DNA from: Arthrobacter citreus
GTDB lineage: Bacteria > Actinomycetota > Actinomycetes > Actinomycetales > Micrococcaceae
Assembly: GCF_038405225.1 (NCBI RefSeq)
Contig: NZ_CP151657.1
Span: 3,720,001-3,784,000, forward strand
DNA length: 64,000 nucleotides
Reading direction: 5' to 3'
The stretch's first letter is position 1, and each line of letters begins with the position of its first letter. This document shows positions 34,889 to 43,993 of this stretch, piece by piece. Under the pieces are notes generated by a model, which had not been told where the DNA came from, made no database searches, and saw only the letters and a list, made by a program, of their open reading frames with translations. Made by a program: the position numbers and the translations under genes.

Positions 34889-34923
34889 ACTGCGGTCCCG
34901 GCTCCGGCCGGGGCCGCAGTTCC
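34889..34923. terminator. Bidirectional hairpin between the DUF2382 and LysR genes
   Basis: ACTGCGGTCCCGG (34889-34901) pairs with CCGGGGCCGCAGT (34908-34920) with one G-U-type mismatch and a 6-nt loop, followed by TCC. It lies exactly between two convergent genes. Confidence 0.65.
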
Positions 34924-35838
34924 TTATGAGGCCGGCGGCGGCTGGGCCGCCACCGTCCGTGCCGTCCGCTCCAGCACCTCCCGGCAGGCCAGGACGGCGG
35001 GCCGCCGGCTGCCGGCCCGCCGCACCGAGGTAAAGATGCTCCGCCGTGGCCTGCCGTTCAGTTCCAGCAGCCGGACGCTGGGCTCCCGTCCGGTCCAGAC
35101 CAGGTCCGGCATCAGGGCGACGGCGTTGCCGGATTCGATGAGGCGGATCTGTGCCTGCAGGTCCGCCGTTTCGTAGCGAACGTCCGGTTCAAAGCCGGCC
35201 CGCCGGCAGGCCTGTTCCGCCCAGTGGCGTGACGCGGCCCCCCGCGGCTCCATGACCCAGGGCAGGTCTGCCGTGTCCGCCAGTGAGTGCACCGGCGTCA
35301 GCCCCTCGTGGGGCACAGCCAGCCGGATGGCGTCGGAGGTCAAGTGCACGCGGTCCAATTCCGGGTGCCGCACGGCGGCGTGCCCCGGGTACTGCTCGGC
35401 TATCACCACGTCGAAGTCGCGCGCCCAGGTTTCGTACAGTGCTGTTTCCGGTTCCCGCTGCACCATTTCCACCCGCAGGTCGGGATGCTCGCGGCGCAGC
35501 AGCGACAGGGCGCCGGGGAGCAGGGCCAGGGCTGCCGACTGAAACACCGCCACCCGGATCCTTCCGGTAACCGTGGTCAATGACGAGGCCAGGTCCGCTT
35601 CGGCGCGTTCCAGCGATTCCAGGATGTCGGAGGTATGCGCCACCAGAATCTCGGCCTGCGGGGTCAGCTGCACTCCGCGTCCGGTTTTCCGCAGCAGTTC
35701 CACGCCAACATCCTTCTCCAGCAGGGCCAGCTGCTGGGAGACGGCGGACGGGCTGAGGCCCAGCGTTTCGGCAACGGCTGCCAGCGTTCCACGCACCTTC
35801 ACCTCGCGTAAAAGGTTCATTCTGCGTACGTCCAGCAC
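34924..35838 (-). CDS. LysR-family regulator, probable regulator of putA
   Basis: 304 residues. An N-terminal winged HTH (residues 5-62; LAAVAETLGLSPSAVSQQLALLEKDVG) and a periplasmic-binding-like effector domain (about 92-290). GTG start at 35836-35838 behind GGAGGA. It is transcribed divergently from putA, whose product has no DNA-binding domain of its own, so this protein is the obvious candidate for proline-responsive control. Inference from divergence; ArgP/IciA-type amino-acid regulators have similar architecture. Confidence 0.85.
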   Translation of the reverse strand: MLDVRRMNLLREVKVRGTLAAVAETLGLSPSAVSQQLALLEKDVGVELLRKTGRGVQLTPQAEILVAHTSDILESLERAEADLASSLTTVTGRIRVAVFQSAALALLPGALSLLRREHPDLRVEMVQREPETALYETWARDFDVVIAEQYPGHAAVRHPELDRVHLTSDAIRLAVPHEGLTPVHSLADTADLPWVMEPRGAASRHWAEQACRRAGFEPDVRYETADLQAQIRLIESGNAVALMPDLVWTGREPSVRLLELNGRPRRSIFTSVRRAGSRRPAVLACREVLERTARTVAAQPPPAS

Positions 35839-35879
35839 GGGCTTCCTCCGATGTTTTCCTGCATGCTCAATTCATTAGT

Positions 35880-35922
35880 AAAACTAACCTATATGCGTAA
35901 GAAAACTAACCTTTGTCTTACG
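35880..35922. promoter_or_regulatory. Direct and inverted repeats between the LysR gene and putA
   Basis: AAAACTAACCT occurs at 35880-35890 and 35902-35912, exactly 22 bp (two helical turns) apart. Around the second copy, CGTAAGA (35896-35902) and TCTTACG (35916-35922) form a perfect inverted repeat with a 13-nt centre. This AT-rich island in a GC-rich genome is a good candidate operator for the LysR-type regulator. Confidence 0.55.
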
Positions 35923-35984
35923 GGACTTTGCGCGGATACTTAGAGGAAGCATCAATCAGTCGCACGTCGAAAAGAGCTGGCCGC

Positions 35985-38900
35985 ATGAGTAACACCGTCA
36001 TCGAACCAACCGCGGGACCGGGCGTACCCCAGGACCTGTCCGGCGAAGCAGTGGCCCTCGTCCGCCGCTGGCTGGCCGAAGCCGCATCAGTACCCGTTGA
36101 CGCCTCAGCGGCCCAGCTTGCCGGCGTCCTGAAGGACCCCTCCGGACTGGATTTCACCGTCGGATTTGTCGACGGCGTCATCCGCCCCGAGGACCTGCGC
36201 GTTGCCGGCCGGAACCTCGCCGCACTGGCTCCGCAGGTTCCCGGCTTCCTGCCCTGGTACATGCGCTCCGCAGTCCGCCTTGGCGGCATCATGGCTCCCG
36301 TGCTTCCCCAGGTGGTTATTCCCGTGGCCCGCAAGGTGCTGCGCCAGATGGTGGGACACCTGATTGTCGACGCCACGGATGCCCGGCTGGGCAAGGCCAT
36401 CAGCAGCATCCGCAAGGACGACGTCCGGCTGAACATGAACCTCCTCGGTGAGGCAGTCCTGGGTGAGCGTGAAGCCAACCGCCGCCTGCAGGGCACCCAT
36501 GATCTCCTGGCGCGGGACGACGTCGAATACGTTTCCATCAAGGTTTCCTCCACCGTGGCGCCGCACTCGCACTGGGCCTTCGACGAAGCCGTCGAGCACG
36601 TAGTGGAGAAGCTGGCCCCGCTGTACCGGCAGGCGGCATCCTTCAGCCCCAAGAAGTTCATCAACCTGGACATGGAGGAGTACAAGGACCTGGAGATGAC
36701 CATGGCGGTCTTCACCAAGCTCCTCTCCATGCCGGAGTTCAAGGACCTGGAAGCCGGCATCGTCCTGCAGGCCTACCTCCCTGACGCCCTCTCCGCCATG
36801 ATGCGCCTGCAGGAATTTGCCGCCGCACGCCGGGCCGGCGGCGGCGCACCCATCAAGGTGCGCGTCGTCAAGGGTGCCAACCTGCCAATGGAACAGGTGG
36901 AAGCGTCCCTGCACGGCTGGCCGCTGGCCACCTGCGGCACCAAGGCGGAGACGGACACCAACTACAAGCGCGTCATCAACTACGCACTGCGCCCCGAACA
37001 CGTTGCCAACGTCCGCATTGGCGTGGCCGGCCACAACCTCTTCGACGTGGCCTTCGCCTGGCTGCTGGCCAAGCAGCGCGGCGTCACCGACGGCATTGAG
37101 TTCGAGATGCTGCTGGGCATGGCAACGGGCCAGGCCGAAGTGGTCAAGCGCGACGTGGGATCGCTGCTGCTGTACACCCCGGTGGTGCACCCGGCCGAGT
37201 TCGACGTCGCCATCGCCTACCTGATCCGCCGCCTGGAAGAAGGGGCGAGCTCCGAAAACTTCATGTCCGCCGTCTTCGAGCTCAGCGAAAACGAGACGCT
37301 GTTCGAGCGTGAGAAGCTGCGCTTCCTCACGTCGCTGGCGGACCTCGATGACACGGTACCCGCATCAAACCGGCTCCAGGACCGCAGCCAGCCCCGCCCC
37401 GCGGATACCGCCGGAGCCGACGCCGCCAACCAGGGCTTCGAGAACACGCCGGACACCGATCCGTCCCTGCCCGCCAACCAGGCCTGGGGCCGGGCCATCC
37501 TGACGCGCGTCGAGGAGTCCGTCCTCGGCGATGCCGCCGTCGCGGAAGCCCGGATCGCTGATGAGGCCGCCCTGGACGCGGTCATCCGCACGGGCGTGGA
37601 GGCGGCCAAGGGCTGGGCATCGCTCAGCGGCGCCGAACGCGCCGAGGTCCTGCACCGCGCCGGCGTCGTGCTGGAGCAGAAGCGTGCGGACCTGATGGAG
37701 GTCATGGCGTCCGAGACCGGCAAGACGCTGGACCAGTCGGATCCCGAGGTGTCCGAGGCCGTGGACTTTGCGCATTACTACGCAGAGCGCGCCAAGGACC
37801 TGGAAACGGTCGACGGCGCCCGGTTCGTTCCGGCCCGCCTCACCGTGGTCACGCCGCCGTGGAACTTCCCGGTTGCCATTCCGGCCGGTTCCACGCTGGC
37901 CGCCCTGGCCGCCGGATCATCAGTGATCATCAAGCCCGCCCGCCAGTCCGCACGCAGCGGCGCCGTCATGGTTGAGGCCCTCTGGGAAGCCGGCGTTCCC
38001 CGCGACGTGCTGCAGATGGTGCAGCTCGGTGAAAAGGAGCTGGGCCGCCAGCTGGTGGCGCATCCGTCAGTGGACCGCGTCATCCTCACCGGCGGGTACG
38101 AGACGGCCGAGCTGTTCCGTTCCTTCCGTGCCGATCTGCCGCTGCTGGCCGAGACCTCCGGCAAGAACGCCATCATCGTGACGCCCAGCGCCGACTTTGA
38201 CCTGGCTGCCCGCGACGTCGTTGCCTCCGCCTTCGGCCACGCCGGCCAGAAGTGCTCCGCGGCATCCCTGGTGATCCTCGTGGGCTCGGTGGCCAAGTCG
38301 CCGCGCTTCCGCAACCAGCTCGTTGACGCCGTGCAGTCCCTCAAGGTGGGCTACCCGGTGGATGCCGTGACGCAGATGGGTCCGATCATCGAACCGGCCG
38401 CAGGCAAGCTGCTGCGCGGCCTCACCGTCCTGGGCGAGGGCGAATCCTGGCTGATTGAACCGAAGCAGCTGGATGAGTCCGGCCGGCTGTGGAGCCCGGG
38501 CGTGCGCACCGGTGTCCGCCGCGGTTCCGAGTTCCACCTCACCGAGTACTTCGGCCCGATCCTTGGCGTCATGACCGCCGACACGCTTGAGGAAGCCATC
38601 GAGCTGCAGAACCAGATCGACTACGGGCTGACCTCGGGCCTGCACTCCTTGGATCCCGCGGAGATGGATGTGTGGCTGGAGAACATCTCGGCCGGCAACC
38701 TTTACATCAACCGCGGCATCACCGGAGCCATCGTCCAGCGCCAGCCCTTCGGCGGCTGGAAGAAGTCGGCAGTTGGTGCAGGCACCAAGGCCGGCGGCCC
38801 GAACTACCTGATGGGCCTGGGCCAGTGGGAGCCGGCGGTTTCCACCGGCGCCGGAGCGCCTGTAACCCACCAGGGCGCAGCGAAAATCCTGGCCTCCGCA

Positions 38901-39461
38901 TCGGCCGGAAGCTACGCCGCTGACACCGATTTCCTGCACCGGGCACTGAGCAGCGACGCCGCGGCATGGGCTGAGGAATTCGGCACCGCCAAGGATGTTT
39001 CAGCACTGTCCGCCGAGCGCAACGTGTTCCGGTACCGGCCGCTGCCGGTCACTGTCCGGCTGGCCGAGAACCAGCCGCTGGACGCCCTGGTACGCGTTGT
39101 GGCCGCCGGCCTGCTGGCCGGATCCGCGCTGCGGGTATCCACCGGCGTCGAACTGCCGGTAGCGCTGCTGGCGCTGCTGACCGAATACGGGATTCCCGTC
39201 ACCCAGGAGGACGACGCCGCGTGGCTGGCGTCCGCTTCCAGTTACGATCCCGCAGTCCACGGCCCGCGGATCCGCCTCATTGGGACCGGCGCATCGGCGC
39301 TGGCTGAGGCTCTGGGCGGCCGGCCGGACGTAGCCGTCTACGCCAATCCGGTCACCGAGGCCGGACGCGTGGAACTGCTGCCGTTCCTGCACGAGCAGGC
39401 CGTCAGTATCACCGCTCACCGGTTCGGAACGCCGAACCACCTCTCCGACGCCCTGATCTAG
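35985..39461 (+). CDS. putA: Bifunctional proline dehydrogenase / L-glutamate-gamma-semialdehyde dehydrogenase
   Basis: 1158 residues. Proline dehydrogenase barrel at about 60-450 (FAD enzyme; YLIRRLEEGASSENFM is its signature end), then the aldehyde dehydrogenase at about 530-1000 with Glu723 (AETSGKN) and nucleophile Cys757 (GQKCSAA), 34 residues apart. A C-terminal domain of about 150 residues follows, as in long PutAs, where it helps seal the substrate channel. The N-terminal ribbon-helix-helix repressor domain of E. coli PutA is absent. It converts proline to glutamate. Start chosen at MSNTVIEPTAG, behind AAAGAGCTGG; an upstream in-frame start would be inside the operator. Confidence 0.95.
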   Translation: MSNTVIEPTAGPGVPQDLSGEAVALVRRWLAEAASVPVDASAAQLAGVLKDPSGLDFTVGFVDGVIRPEDLRVAGRNLAALAPQVPGFLPWYMRSAVRLGGIMAPVLPQVVIPVARKVLRQMVGHLIVDATDARLGKAISSIRKDDVRLNMNLLGEAVLGEREANRRLQGTHDLLARDDVEYVSIKVSSTVAPHSHWAFDEAVEHVVEKLAPLYRQAASFSPKKFINLDMEEYKDLEMTMAVFTKLLSMPEFKDLEAGIVLQAYLPDALSAMMRLQEFAAARRAGGGAPIKVRVVKGANLPMEQVEASLHGWPLATCGTKAETDTNYKRVINYALRPEHVANVRIGVAGHNLFDVAFAWLLAKQRGVTDGIEFEMLLGMATGQAEVVKRDVGSLLLYTPVVHPAEFDVAIAYLIRRLEEGASSENFMSAVFELSENETLFEREKLRFLTSLADLDDTVPASNRLQDRSQPRPADTAGADAANQGFENTPDTDPSLPANQAWGRAILTRVEESVLGDAAVAEARIADEAALDAVIRTGVEAAKGWASLSGAERAEVLHRAGVVLEQKRADLMEVMASETGKTLDQSDPEVSEAVDFAHYYAERAKDLETVDGARFVPARLTVVTPPWNFPVAIPAGSTLAALAAGSSVIIKPARQSARSGAVMVEALWEAGVPRDVLQMVQLGEKELGRQLVAHPSVDRVILTGGYETAELFRSFRADLPLLAETSGKNAIIVTPSADFDLAARDVVASAFGHAGQKCSAASLVILVGSVAKSPRFRNQLVDAVQSLKVGYPVDAVTQMGPIIEPAAGKLLRGLTVLGEGESWLIEPKQLDESGRLWSPGVRTGVRRGSEFHLTEYFGPILGVMTADTLEEAIELQNQIDYGLTSGLHSLDPAEMDVWLENISAGNLYINRGITGAIVQRQPFGGWKKSAVGAGTKAGGPNYLMGLGQWEPAVSTGAGAPVTHQGAAKILASASAGSYAADTDFLHRALSSDAAAWAEEFGTAKDVSALSAERNVFRYRPLPVTVRLAENQPLDALVRVVAAGLLAGSALRVSTGVELPVALLALLTEYGIPVTQEDDAAWLASASSYDPAVHGPRIRLIGTGASALAEALGGRPDVAVYANPVTEAGRVELLPFLHEQAVSITAHRFGTPNHLSDALI

Positions 39462-39507
39462 CGGACGTCTCGATCTAGCGGAACGAGCCTTTCCAGGCAG
39501 GACATCG

Positions 39508-39566
39508 GCCGGTTAAAAACCGGCAAGGACGGCACCGGGTCTATCCCGGTGCCGTCCTTTGTTGTT
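39508..39566 (+). terminator. Double-hairpin terminator of putA
   Basis: A perfect small hairpin GCCGGTT/AACCGGC (39508-39524) is followed at once by a perfect 15-bp stem, AAGGACGGCACCGGG (39525-39539) with its complement at 39545-39559, then TGTTGTTA. The strongest intrinsic terminator in the window. Confidence 0.9.
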
Positions 39567-39890
39567 ACGGTAGGCCGCATGGAACTCATTTACGAGTAGG
39601 GCCGTGCCCTGGCCGGGCGCCGCGGATCCGCCTCCCTCGTGGCTGGTGCTGATCCCTCCCGGCCGCACGCACCCTCTTTTTCGCAGACAATATCCACCCA
39701 CTGCCGGGTGAGCTTGTCGATGGTGCGTGTTGCTGACCGTGCTCCCCTCCCGAACCATTACCCTCCTGAACGCCTCTGCTCTCCGGAGCAGATGGGCGGC
39801 GGCAGGTGTTGCAGTTCGGATGTTCCCGGAGTCCCGTCCGCACCATACCCAGCGAAGCTCCCGGCCCGAAGCAGATGTCCGGAGATCACC
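39567..39890. other. 324 bp without a supported gene
   Basis: Between the putA terminator and the small ORF at 39891. Open frames here are short or shadow-like in composition, and I see no tRNA-like fold, promoter pair or repeat I can defend. Confidence 0.5.
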
Positions 39891-40166
39891 ATGACGCAAA
39901 ACAAGAAAAACCACGCGAAACCCCTGTCCGCAATCCCGTTGTCCGTGCCGGTACCGTCCCCGGTTCCCGGCCCGTCACTGCCGGAAGCAACCGTTAGCCT
40001 GGCCCCCGCCGCAGCCGCGAAGCTAAGCGCCGATGCTTCCGAAAAGGCGGCAGCGGCGATGGCGGCGGAGAACGCATTGCCCGGATGGCAAAGCCTGGGC
40101 AAGGACCACAAGCCCACCCATGCCAACGGCAAGCAGGGAAGGCGGGAGAAAAAGGTGCGCTGGTAA
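39891..40166 (+). CDS. Small basic Ala/Pro-rich hypothetical protein
   Basis: 91 residues. A Lys/Asn start, a Pro/Val/Ser-rich stretch (about 12-35), an Ala-rich helix (about 38-60) and a strongly basic end (KQGRREKKVRW). GGAG lies 8 nt before the ATG. No family recognised. Codon third positions are GC-rich, which supports but does not prove coding. The basic tail could bind nucleic acid. Confidence 0.45.
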   Translation: MTQNKKNHAKPLSAIPLSVPVPSPVPGPSLPEATVSLAPAAAAKLSADASEKAAAAMAAENALPGWQSLGKDHKPTHANGKQGRREKKVRW

Positions 40167-40291
40167 GGCAACCTGCGCGGGAATATGCCCTGCACAGGGC
40201 CCGGGCCAGTGCCGGTTCCCTGTGCAGGGCGGCCCGGCAGTGCCATCATGGACAGCCACGGCCACAGCCACAGCGGACCAAAGAGGCTCAC

Positions 40292-41050
40292 ATGCTGCTC
40301 AACGGAAAAACAGCCGTCATCTATGGCGGCGGAGGGTCAATTGGGGGAGCGGTGGCCCGGGCCTTCGCCCGCGAGGGGGCCCGCGTCTACCTGGCCGGCC
40401 GCAGCCCGGAAAACCTGGGAGCTGTGGCCAGGGACATCCGCGCTGCTGGCGGACTCGTCGAGACAGCACTGCTGGACGCCACCAACGAGCAGGCGGTGGA
40501 CGAGCACGCTGATGATGTGGCTGCCGCCGCCGGGAGTCTGGATATCTCGATGAACGTCATCCAGCACGGCGATGTCCAGGGCTCGCCCATGGTGGACATG
40601 CAGGTGGAAGATTACCTCCGCCCGGTGTCCACTGCCGTACAGACGTTCTTCCTGACATCCCGGGCGGCGGCCAGACAGATGATGCGGCAGAAATCCGGGG
40701 TCATCCTGGTCTTCGGCGGATCCGGAAATCCAAGCCCGGGTACCTACCTCGGCGGGCTCATCACCGCGTTCGAAGCCATGGAGGCCATGCGGCGTCAGCT
40801 TTCGGTCGAACTTGGCGAACACGGTATCCGCGTGCTCACCCTGCGCAGCGGCGGCATTCCCGAATCCCTGCCGGCAGGGATGGACGGCCGCGAGGACATC
40901 GCCAACAGCATTGTTGACGCCACCCTGCTGAAGCGGGCGGCGACCCTGGAAGAAGTGGGAAACGCGGCGGCCTTCGCGGCATCGGACAAAGCGGCAAGCA
41001 TGACCGCAGCCACCCTGAACATCAGCGCCGGGTCCCTCATGGACCGCTAG
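40292..41050 (+). CDS. SDR-fold protein with a degenerate active site
   Basis: 252 residues. The nucleotide motif YGGGGSIGGAVARAF at residues 10-24 and an Arg-containing second strand (YLAGRSPENL) show a Rossmann SDR. The usual NNAG is NVIQHG, and after the candidate Tyr in SPGTYLGGL the Lys expected four residues later is Leu. It may have altered chemistry or be non-catalytic. Start chosen at MLLNGKTAVIYG with AAAGAGG upstream. Its stop overlaps the convergent 90-residue gene. I have seen similar proteins in streptomycetes; no function known to me. Confidence 0.7.
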   Translation: MLLNGKTAVIYGGGGSIGGAVARAFAREGARVYLAGRSPENLGAVARDIRAAGGLVETALLDATNEQAVDEHADDVAAAAGSLDISMNVIQHGDVQGSPMVDMQVEDYLRPVSTAVQTFFLTSRAAARQMMRQKSGVILVFGGSGNPSPGTYLGGLITAFEAMEAMRRQLSVELGEHGIRVLTLRSGGIPESLPAGMDGREDIANSIVDATLLKRAATLEEVGNAAAFAASDKAASMTAATLNISAGSLMDR

Positions 41051-41319
41051 GCGTGGCTCGCAGGTGCGCCGGGCTGGGCCGGAACCTTCCAGAGGGTGAA
41101 GTCCTCGACGCTGACGGCGATGCGGAGTCCGTCATCACCGCGGATCCAGAGCGTGCCCAGACCGGGCGCAGTGTCACGGACTTCTCCGCGGTAATAAACC
41201 TCGCTGCCGCTTCGGACTTCGATGTGGTCGCCGCGGCGGATGGAACGGATATTTCGTACCCGCTTGGCGCGGGCGGCCTTCGAACGGGTGGGCGTACTGG
41301 GCATGCTTGGAGCTGGCAC
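41047..41319 (-). CDS. Small conserved-looking basic protein
   Basis: 90 residues from a GTG start behind AAAGAGAG; an ATG five codons in is an alternative. A basic N-terminus (SKAARAKRVRNIRSIRRGD) precedes what looks like a small beta-barrel (HIEVRSGSEVYYRGEVRDT, LGTLWIRGDDG). The composition is coding-like; I recognise no named family. Convergent with and overlapping the SDR gene by 4 nt. Confidence 0.55.
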   Translation of the reverse strand: MPAPSMPSTPTRSKAARAKRVRNIRSIRRGDHIEVRSGSEVYYRGEVRDTAPGLGTLWIRGDDGLRIAVSVEDFTLWKVPAQPGAPASHA

Positions 41320-41429
41320 AGACTCTCTTTCTCTCGACTAGTTATGTCAACTAACAGCTCCCGGAAGTTATTCCCGTGCTCAGCACACGGTTTTGGGGAT
41401 GTGTCCCTGACGCCCGGAAGTGCCCGGCG

Positions 41430-41435
41430 TACGAT
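41430..41435 (+). promoter_or_regulatory. Putative -10 box before the DUF6221 gene
   Basis: TACGAT ends 7 nt before the ATG at 41443. The intervening CAGGAAC could also act as a ribosome site if transcription starts further upstream. Confidence 0.3.
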
Positions 41436-41442
41436 CAGGAAC

Positions 41443-41772
41443 ATGGATATCGTGGACTTCCTGTTGACCCGCTTCCAGGACGATGCCGCGGAGTCCCGCA
41501 AGCTCCTGACGGCCCGGGGTGTATCCCCTTCCGACCGCTGGTACGAGGAACGGCTGCTCCGTGAATGCGAATCCAAGCTGATGCTCATCGAAATCATCGG
41601 CGGCGCCAGGCGCAACGCACTGGCCCGGATGGTGATGGATCCCGACGGCGAGGGCAAGCAGTCCGCTGACGAGTTGGAGTGGACCACCCTGGCCCTGGCA
41701 GCCATGGCGGCCGCCTACGAGGACCACCCGGATTATCAGGACGTTTGGCGGCTGACGGAAAAGCGCAGCTAG
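41443..41772 (+). CDS. DUF6221-like protein
   Basis: 109 residues. MDIVDFLLTRFQDDA at the start, a central RLLRECESKLMLIE, and AMAAAYEDHPDYQDVWR at the end match the small actinobacterial DUF6221 proteins. Acidic, soluble, function unknown; homologues often lie near phage or mobile genes, but nothing here indicates that. Assignment rests on memory of the family pattern. Confidence 0.7.
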   Translation: MDIVDFLLTRFQDDAAESRKLLTARGVSPSDRWYEERLLRECESKLMLIEIIGGARRNALARMVMDPDGEGKQSADELEWTTLALAAMAAAYEDHPDYQDVWRLTEKRS

Positions 41773-41814
41773 GCCTGCGGACACCGGGGCTGGGCGACGG
41801 GGCTCGGCAACCCT

Positions 41815-41820
41815 TAGATT
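41815..41820 (+). promoter_or_regulatory. Putative -10 box for a leaderless malQ transcript
   Basis: TAGATT ends 7 nt before the ATG at 41828; AGCTGTC between them is not a ribosome site. Confidence 0.45.
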
Positions 41821-41827
41821 AGCTGTC

Positions 41828-43981
41828 ATGACTGTAGCGAATTCTCCTGGCCAGGCGACGGACAGCAGCACCCTTTTGCGCGAGCTCGCCGCACACCACC
41901 ACGTAGTCACCACCTTCAAGGGCTGGGACGGCACACCCCGCGAAGTATCGGATGAAACGCTGCGCCGCGTCCTCTCCGCGCTGGGAGTCGCGGTGGACAC
42001 CGAAGATGAAATGGCCGCATCCCTGGCTGAAGGGCGCCTCTCCGAGTGGCGGCGGACTCTGCCCGGTGCCGTCGTCGTCCGCGAAGGCGGCAGCCATTCA
42101 GTCGCCGTCCACACCCCGGCGGGGGAGGACGCCACAGTGTTCATCACGCTGGAGGACGGCGGTCAACGCGAACTCGACTGGCCGCGGGTTCCCGCCGAAG
42201 AGCTGGACCTTGACGGGACGCTGACCGCCCGCACCCTCGTGCGGCTTCCCCTGGACCTGCCGCTGGGATGGCACCGCCTCGAGGTCAAGTGCGGCGGAAA
42301 GCAGGCGGATACCGTCCTGGTGGTCACTCCGGCACGGCTGACGACGGCGGCGGAACTCGCCCAACGCCGCGCCTGGGGACTGATGGCGCAGCTGTATTCG
42401 GTGCGGTCCTCCCGTTCCTGGGGCATCGGTGACCTGAACGACTTGGCGGACCTGGCGGCTCTTTCCGGCGCTGACCACGGGGCCGGGTTCATTCTGATTA
42501 ATCCCCTTCACGCTGCCGAACCGGTTCCGCCGCTGGAACCATCCCCGTACCTGCCCACCACCCGGCGCTTCTTCAATCCGCTCTACATCCGGGTCGAGGA
42601 CGTCCCGGAGTATGCGTACCTTCCCGCGGCAGCCACGGCGCAGGTCGAGGAATCGGCACGGGCGCTCAGCGCAGCCAACCGCTCCACCGATCTGCTGGAC
42701 CGCGATGCAACCTATGCGGCCAAGCTTGCCGCACTGGAGCAGGTTTTCTCGGTCCCGCGGAGCATCGCGAGGGAACAGCAGTTTCAGCGGTTCTGTGACT
42801 TGGAAGGGCCCGGCTTGGAGAGCTTTGCCCTGTGGAGCGCGCTGGCTGAGAAACTTCCCGCCGGAGCCCCCGAGTGGGAGCAGATTACAGGGCCTGACAG
42901 CTCCTACGTGCGCGGTAACGAGCAGGACCTCGCCCCGCGCGTGCAGTTCTTCAAGTGGCTGCAGTGGATCTGCGACCAGCAGCTGGAAAACGTCCAGGCC
43001 GCGGCCCGGAGCGCCGGGATGTCCATCGGCGTGGTCCATGACCTGGCCGTGGGCGTACATCCGGCGGGCGCGGATGCGTGGATGCTGCGGCCGGTGCTTG
43101 CTCCCGGCGTTTCAGTGGGCGCGCCGCCGGACATGTTCAACCAGCAGGGCCAGGACTGGAGCCAGCCGCCCTGGCACCCGCAGCGGCTGGCCGACGCCGG
43201 CTACCTGCCCTACCGGGACATGCTGCGGACCGTGCTGCGGCACGCCGGCGGCATCCGGGTCGATCACATTCTGGGCCTGTTCCGGCAGTGGTGGATTCCG
43301 GCCGGATCAGCTCCGGGCGAGGGCGCCTATGTGCACTTCGACCATGAGGCGCTGATTGGGATTCTGGCGCTGGAGGCAGAGCGCACCGGTGCCGTCGTCG
43401 TCGGTGAAGACCTGGGAGTGTTTGAGCCCTGGGTGCAGGAGTACCTCGGAGAGCGGGGCGTGCTGGGCACGTCCATCCTGTGGTTCGAAGAGGCCGAAAC
43501 CGGCCCGCGGCTGCCCGAGGAATACCGTCAGGGCGCCCTGACCACCGTCAACACCCACGACCTGCCGCCCGCGGCCGGATACCTCGCCGGCGAACATGTG
43601 GACCTTCGTGCGTCCCTGGGCCTGCTGAGCCGCCCGGTGGAGGAAGAGCGGGAAGCCGACGCCGCCGCCAGGGAGGCCGTCCTGTCGCTGGTCCGCAGCC
43701 GCGGACTGCTGCCCGAATCCGGCACCGGCAGCGATTCGGTCCAGCAGACCGTTGAGGCGCTGCATTCCTTCATCCTGCAGACACCGTCGGTGCTCCTCGG
43801 GGTGTCACTGACTGATGCGGTGGGGGAGCGGCAGACCCAAAACCAGCCGGGCACCGGAGATGAATATCCCAACTGGCGGATTCCCCTGAGCGGGCCGGAC
43901 GGGCAGGCCATCCTGATCGATGACCTGCCCTCCAACCACCGCTTCAACTCCCTGGCCAATCTGATGCGGGACTCGATCTAG
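41828..43981 (+). CDS. malQ: 4-alpha-glucanotransferase (amylomaltase, GH77)
   Basis: 717 residues, the longer actinobacterial form with an N-terminal beta-rich extension of about 160 residues. In the GH77 barrel the nucleophile Asp is in GGIRVDHILGLFRQWW, the acid/base Glu in VVGEDLGVFEPWV, and the third carboxylate in TVNTHDLPP; RSWGIGDLNDLADLA and PSPYLPTTRRFFNPLYI are family signatures. It disproportionates maltodextrins in glycogen/maltose turnover. Alone here, no malP or glycogen genes adjacent. Convergent with the ABC permease, 12 bp apart. Confidence 0.95.
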   Translation: MTVANSPGQATDSSTLLRELAAHHHVVTTFKGWDGTPREVSDETLRRVLSALGVAVDTEDEMAASLAEGRLSEWRRTLPGAVVVREGGSHSVAVHTPAGEDATVFITLEDGGQRELDWPRVPAEELDLDGTLTARTLVRLPLDLPLGWHRLEVKCGGKQADTVLVVTPARLTTAAELAQRRAWGLMAQLYSVRSSRSWGIGDLNDLADLAALSGADHGAGFILINPLHAAEPVPPLEPSPYLPTTRRFFNPLYIRVEDVPEYAYLPAAATAQVEESARALSAANRSTDLLDRDATYAAKLAALEQVFSVPRSIAREQQFQRFCDLEGPGLESFALWSALAEKLPAGAPEWEQITGPDSSYVRGNEQDLAPRVQFFKWLQWICDQQLENVQAAARSAGMSIGVVHDLAVGVHPAGADAWMLRPVLAPGVSVGAPPDMFNQQGQDWSQPPWHPQRLADAGYLPYRDMLRTVLRHAGGIRVDHILGLFRQWWIPAGSAPGEGAYVHFDHEALIGILALEAERTGAVVVGEDLGVFEPWVQEYLGERGVLGTSILWFEEAETGPRLPEEYRQGALTTVNTHDLPPAAGYLAGEHVDLRASLGLLSRPVEEEREADAAAREAVLSLVRSRGLLPESGTGSDSVQQTVEALHSFILQTPSVLLGVSLTDAVGERQTQNQPGTGDEYPNWRIPLSGPDGQAILIDDLPSNHRFNSLANLMRDSI

Positions 43982-43993
43982 GATTCCAGTTTC

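Noticed and set aside
39513-39914. 133-residue minus-strand frame after putA
   Set aside because: It runs through the putA terminator, has no ribosome site and lacks recognisable protein features.
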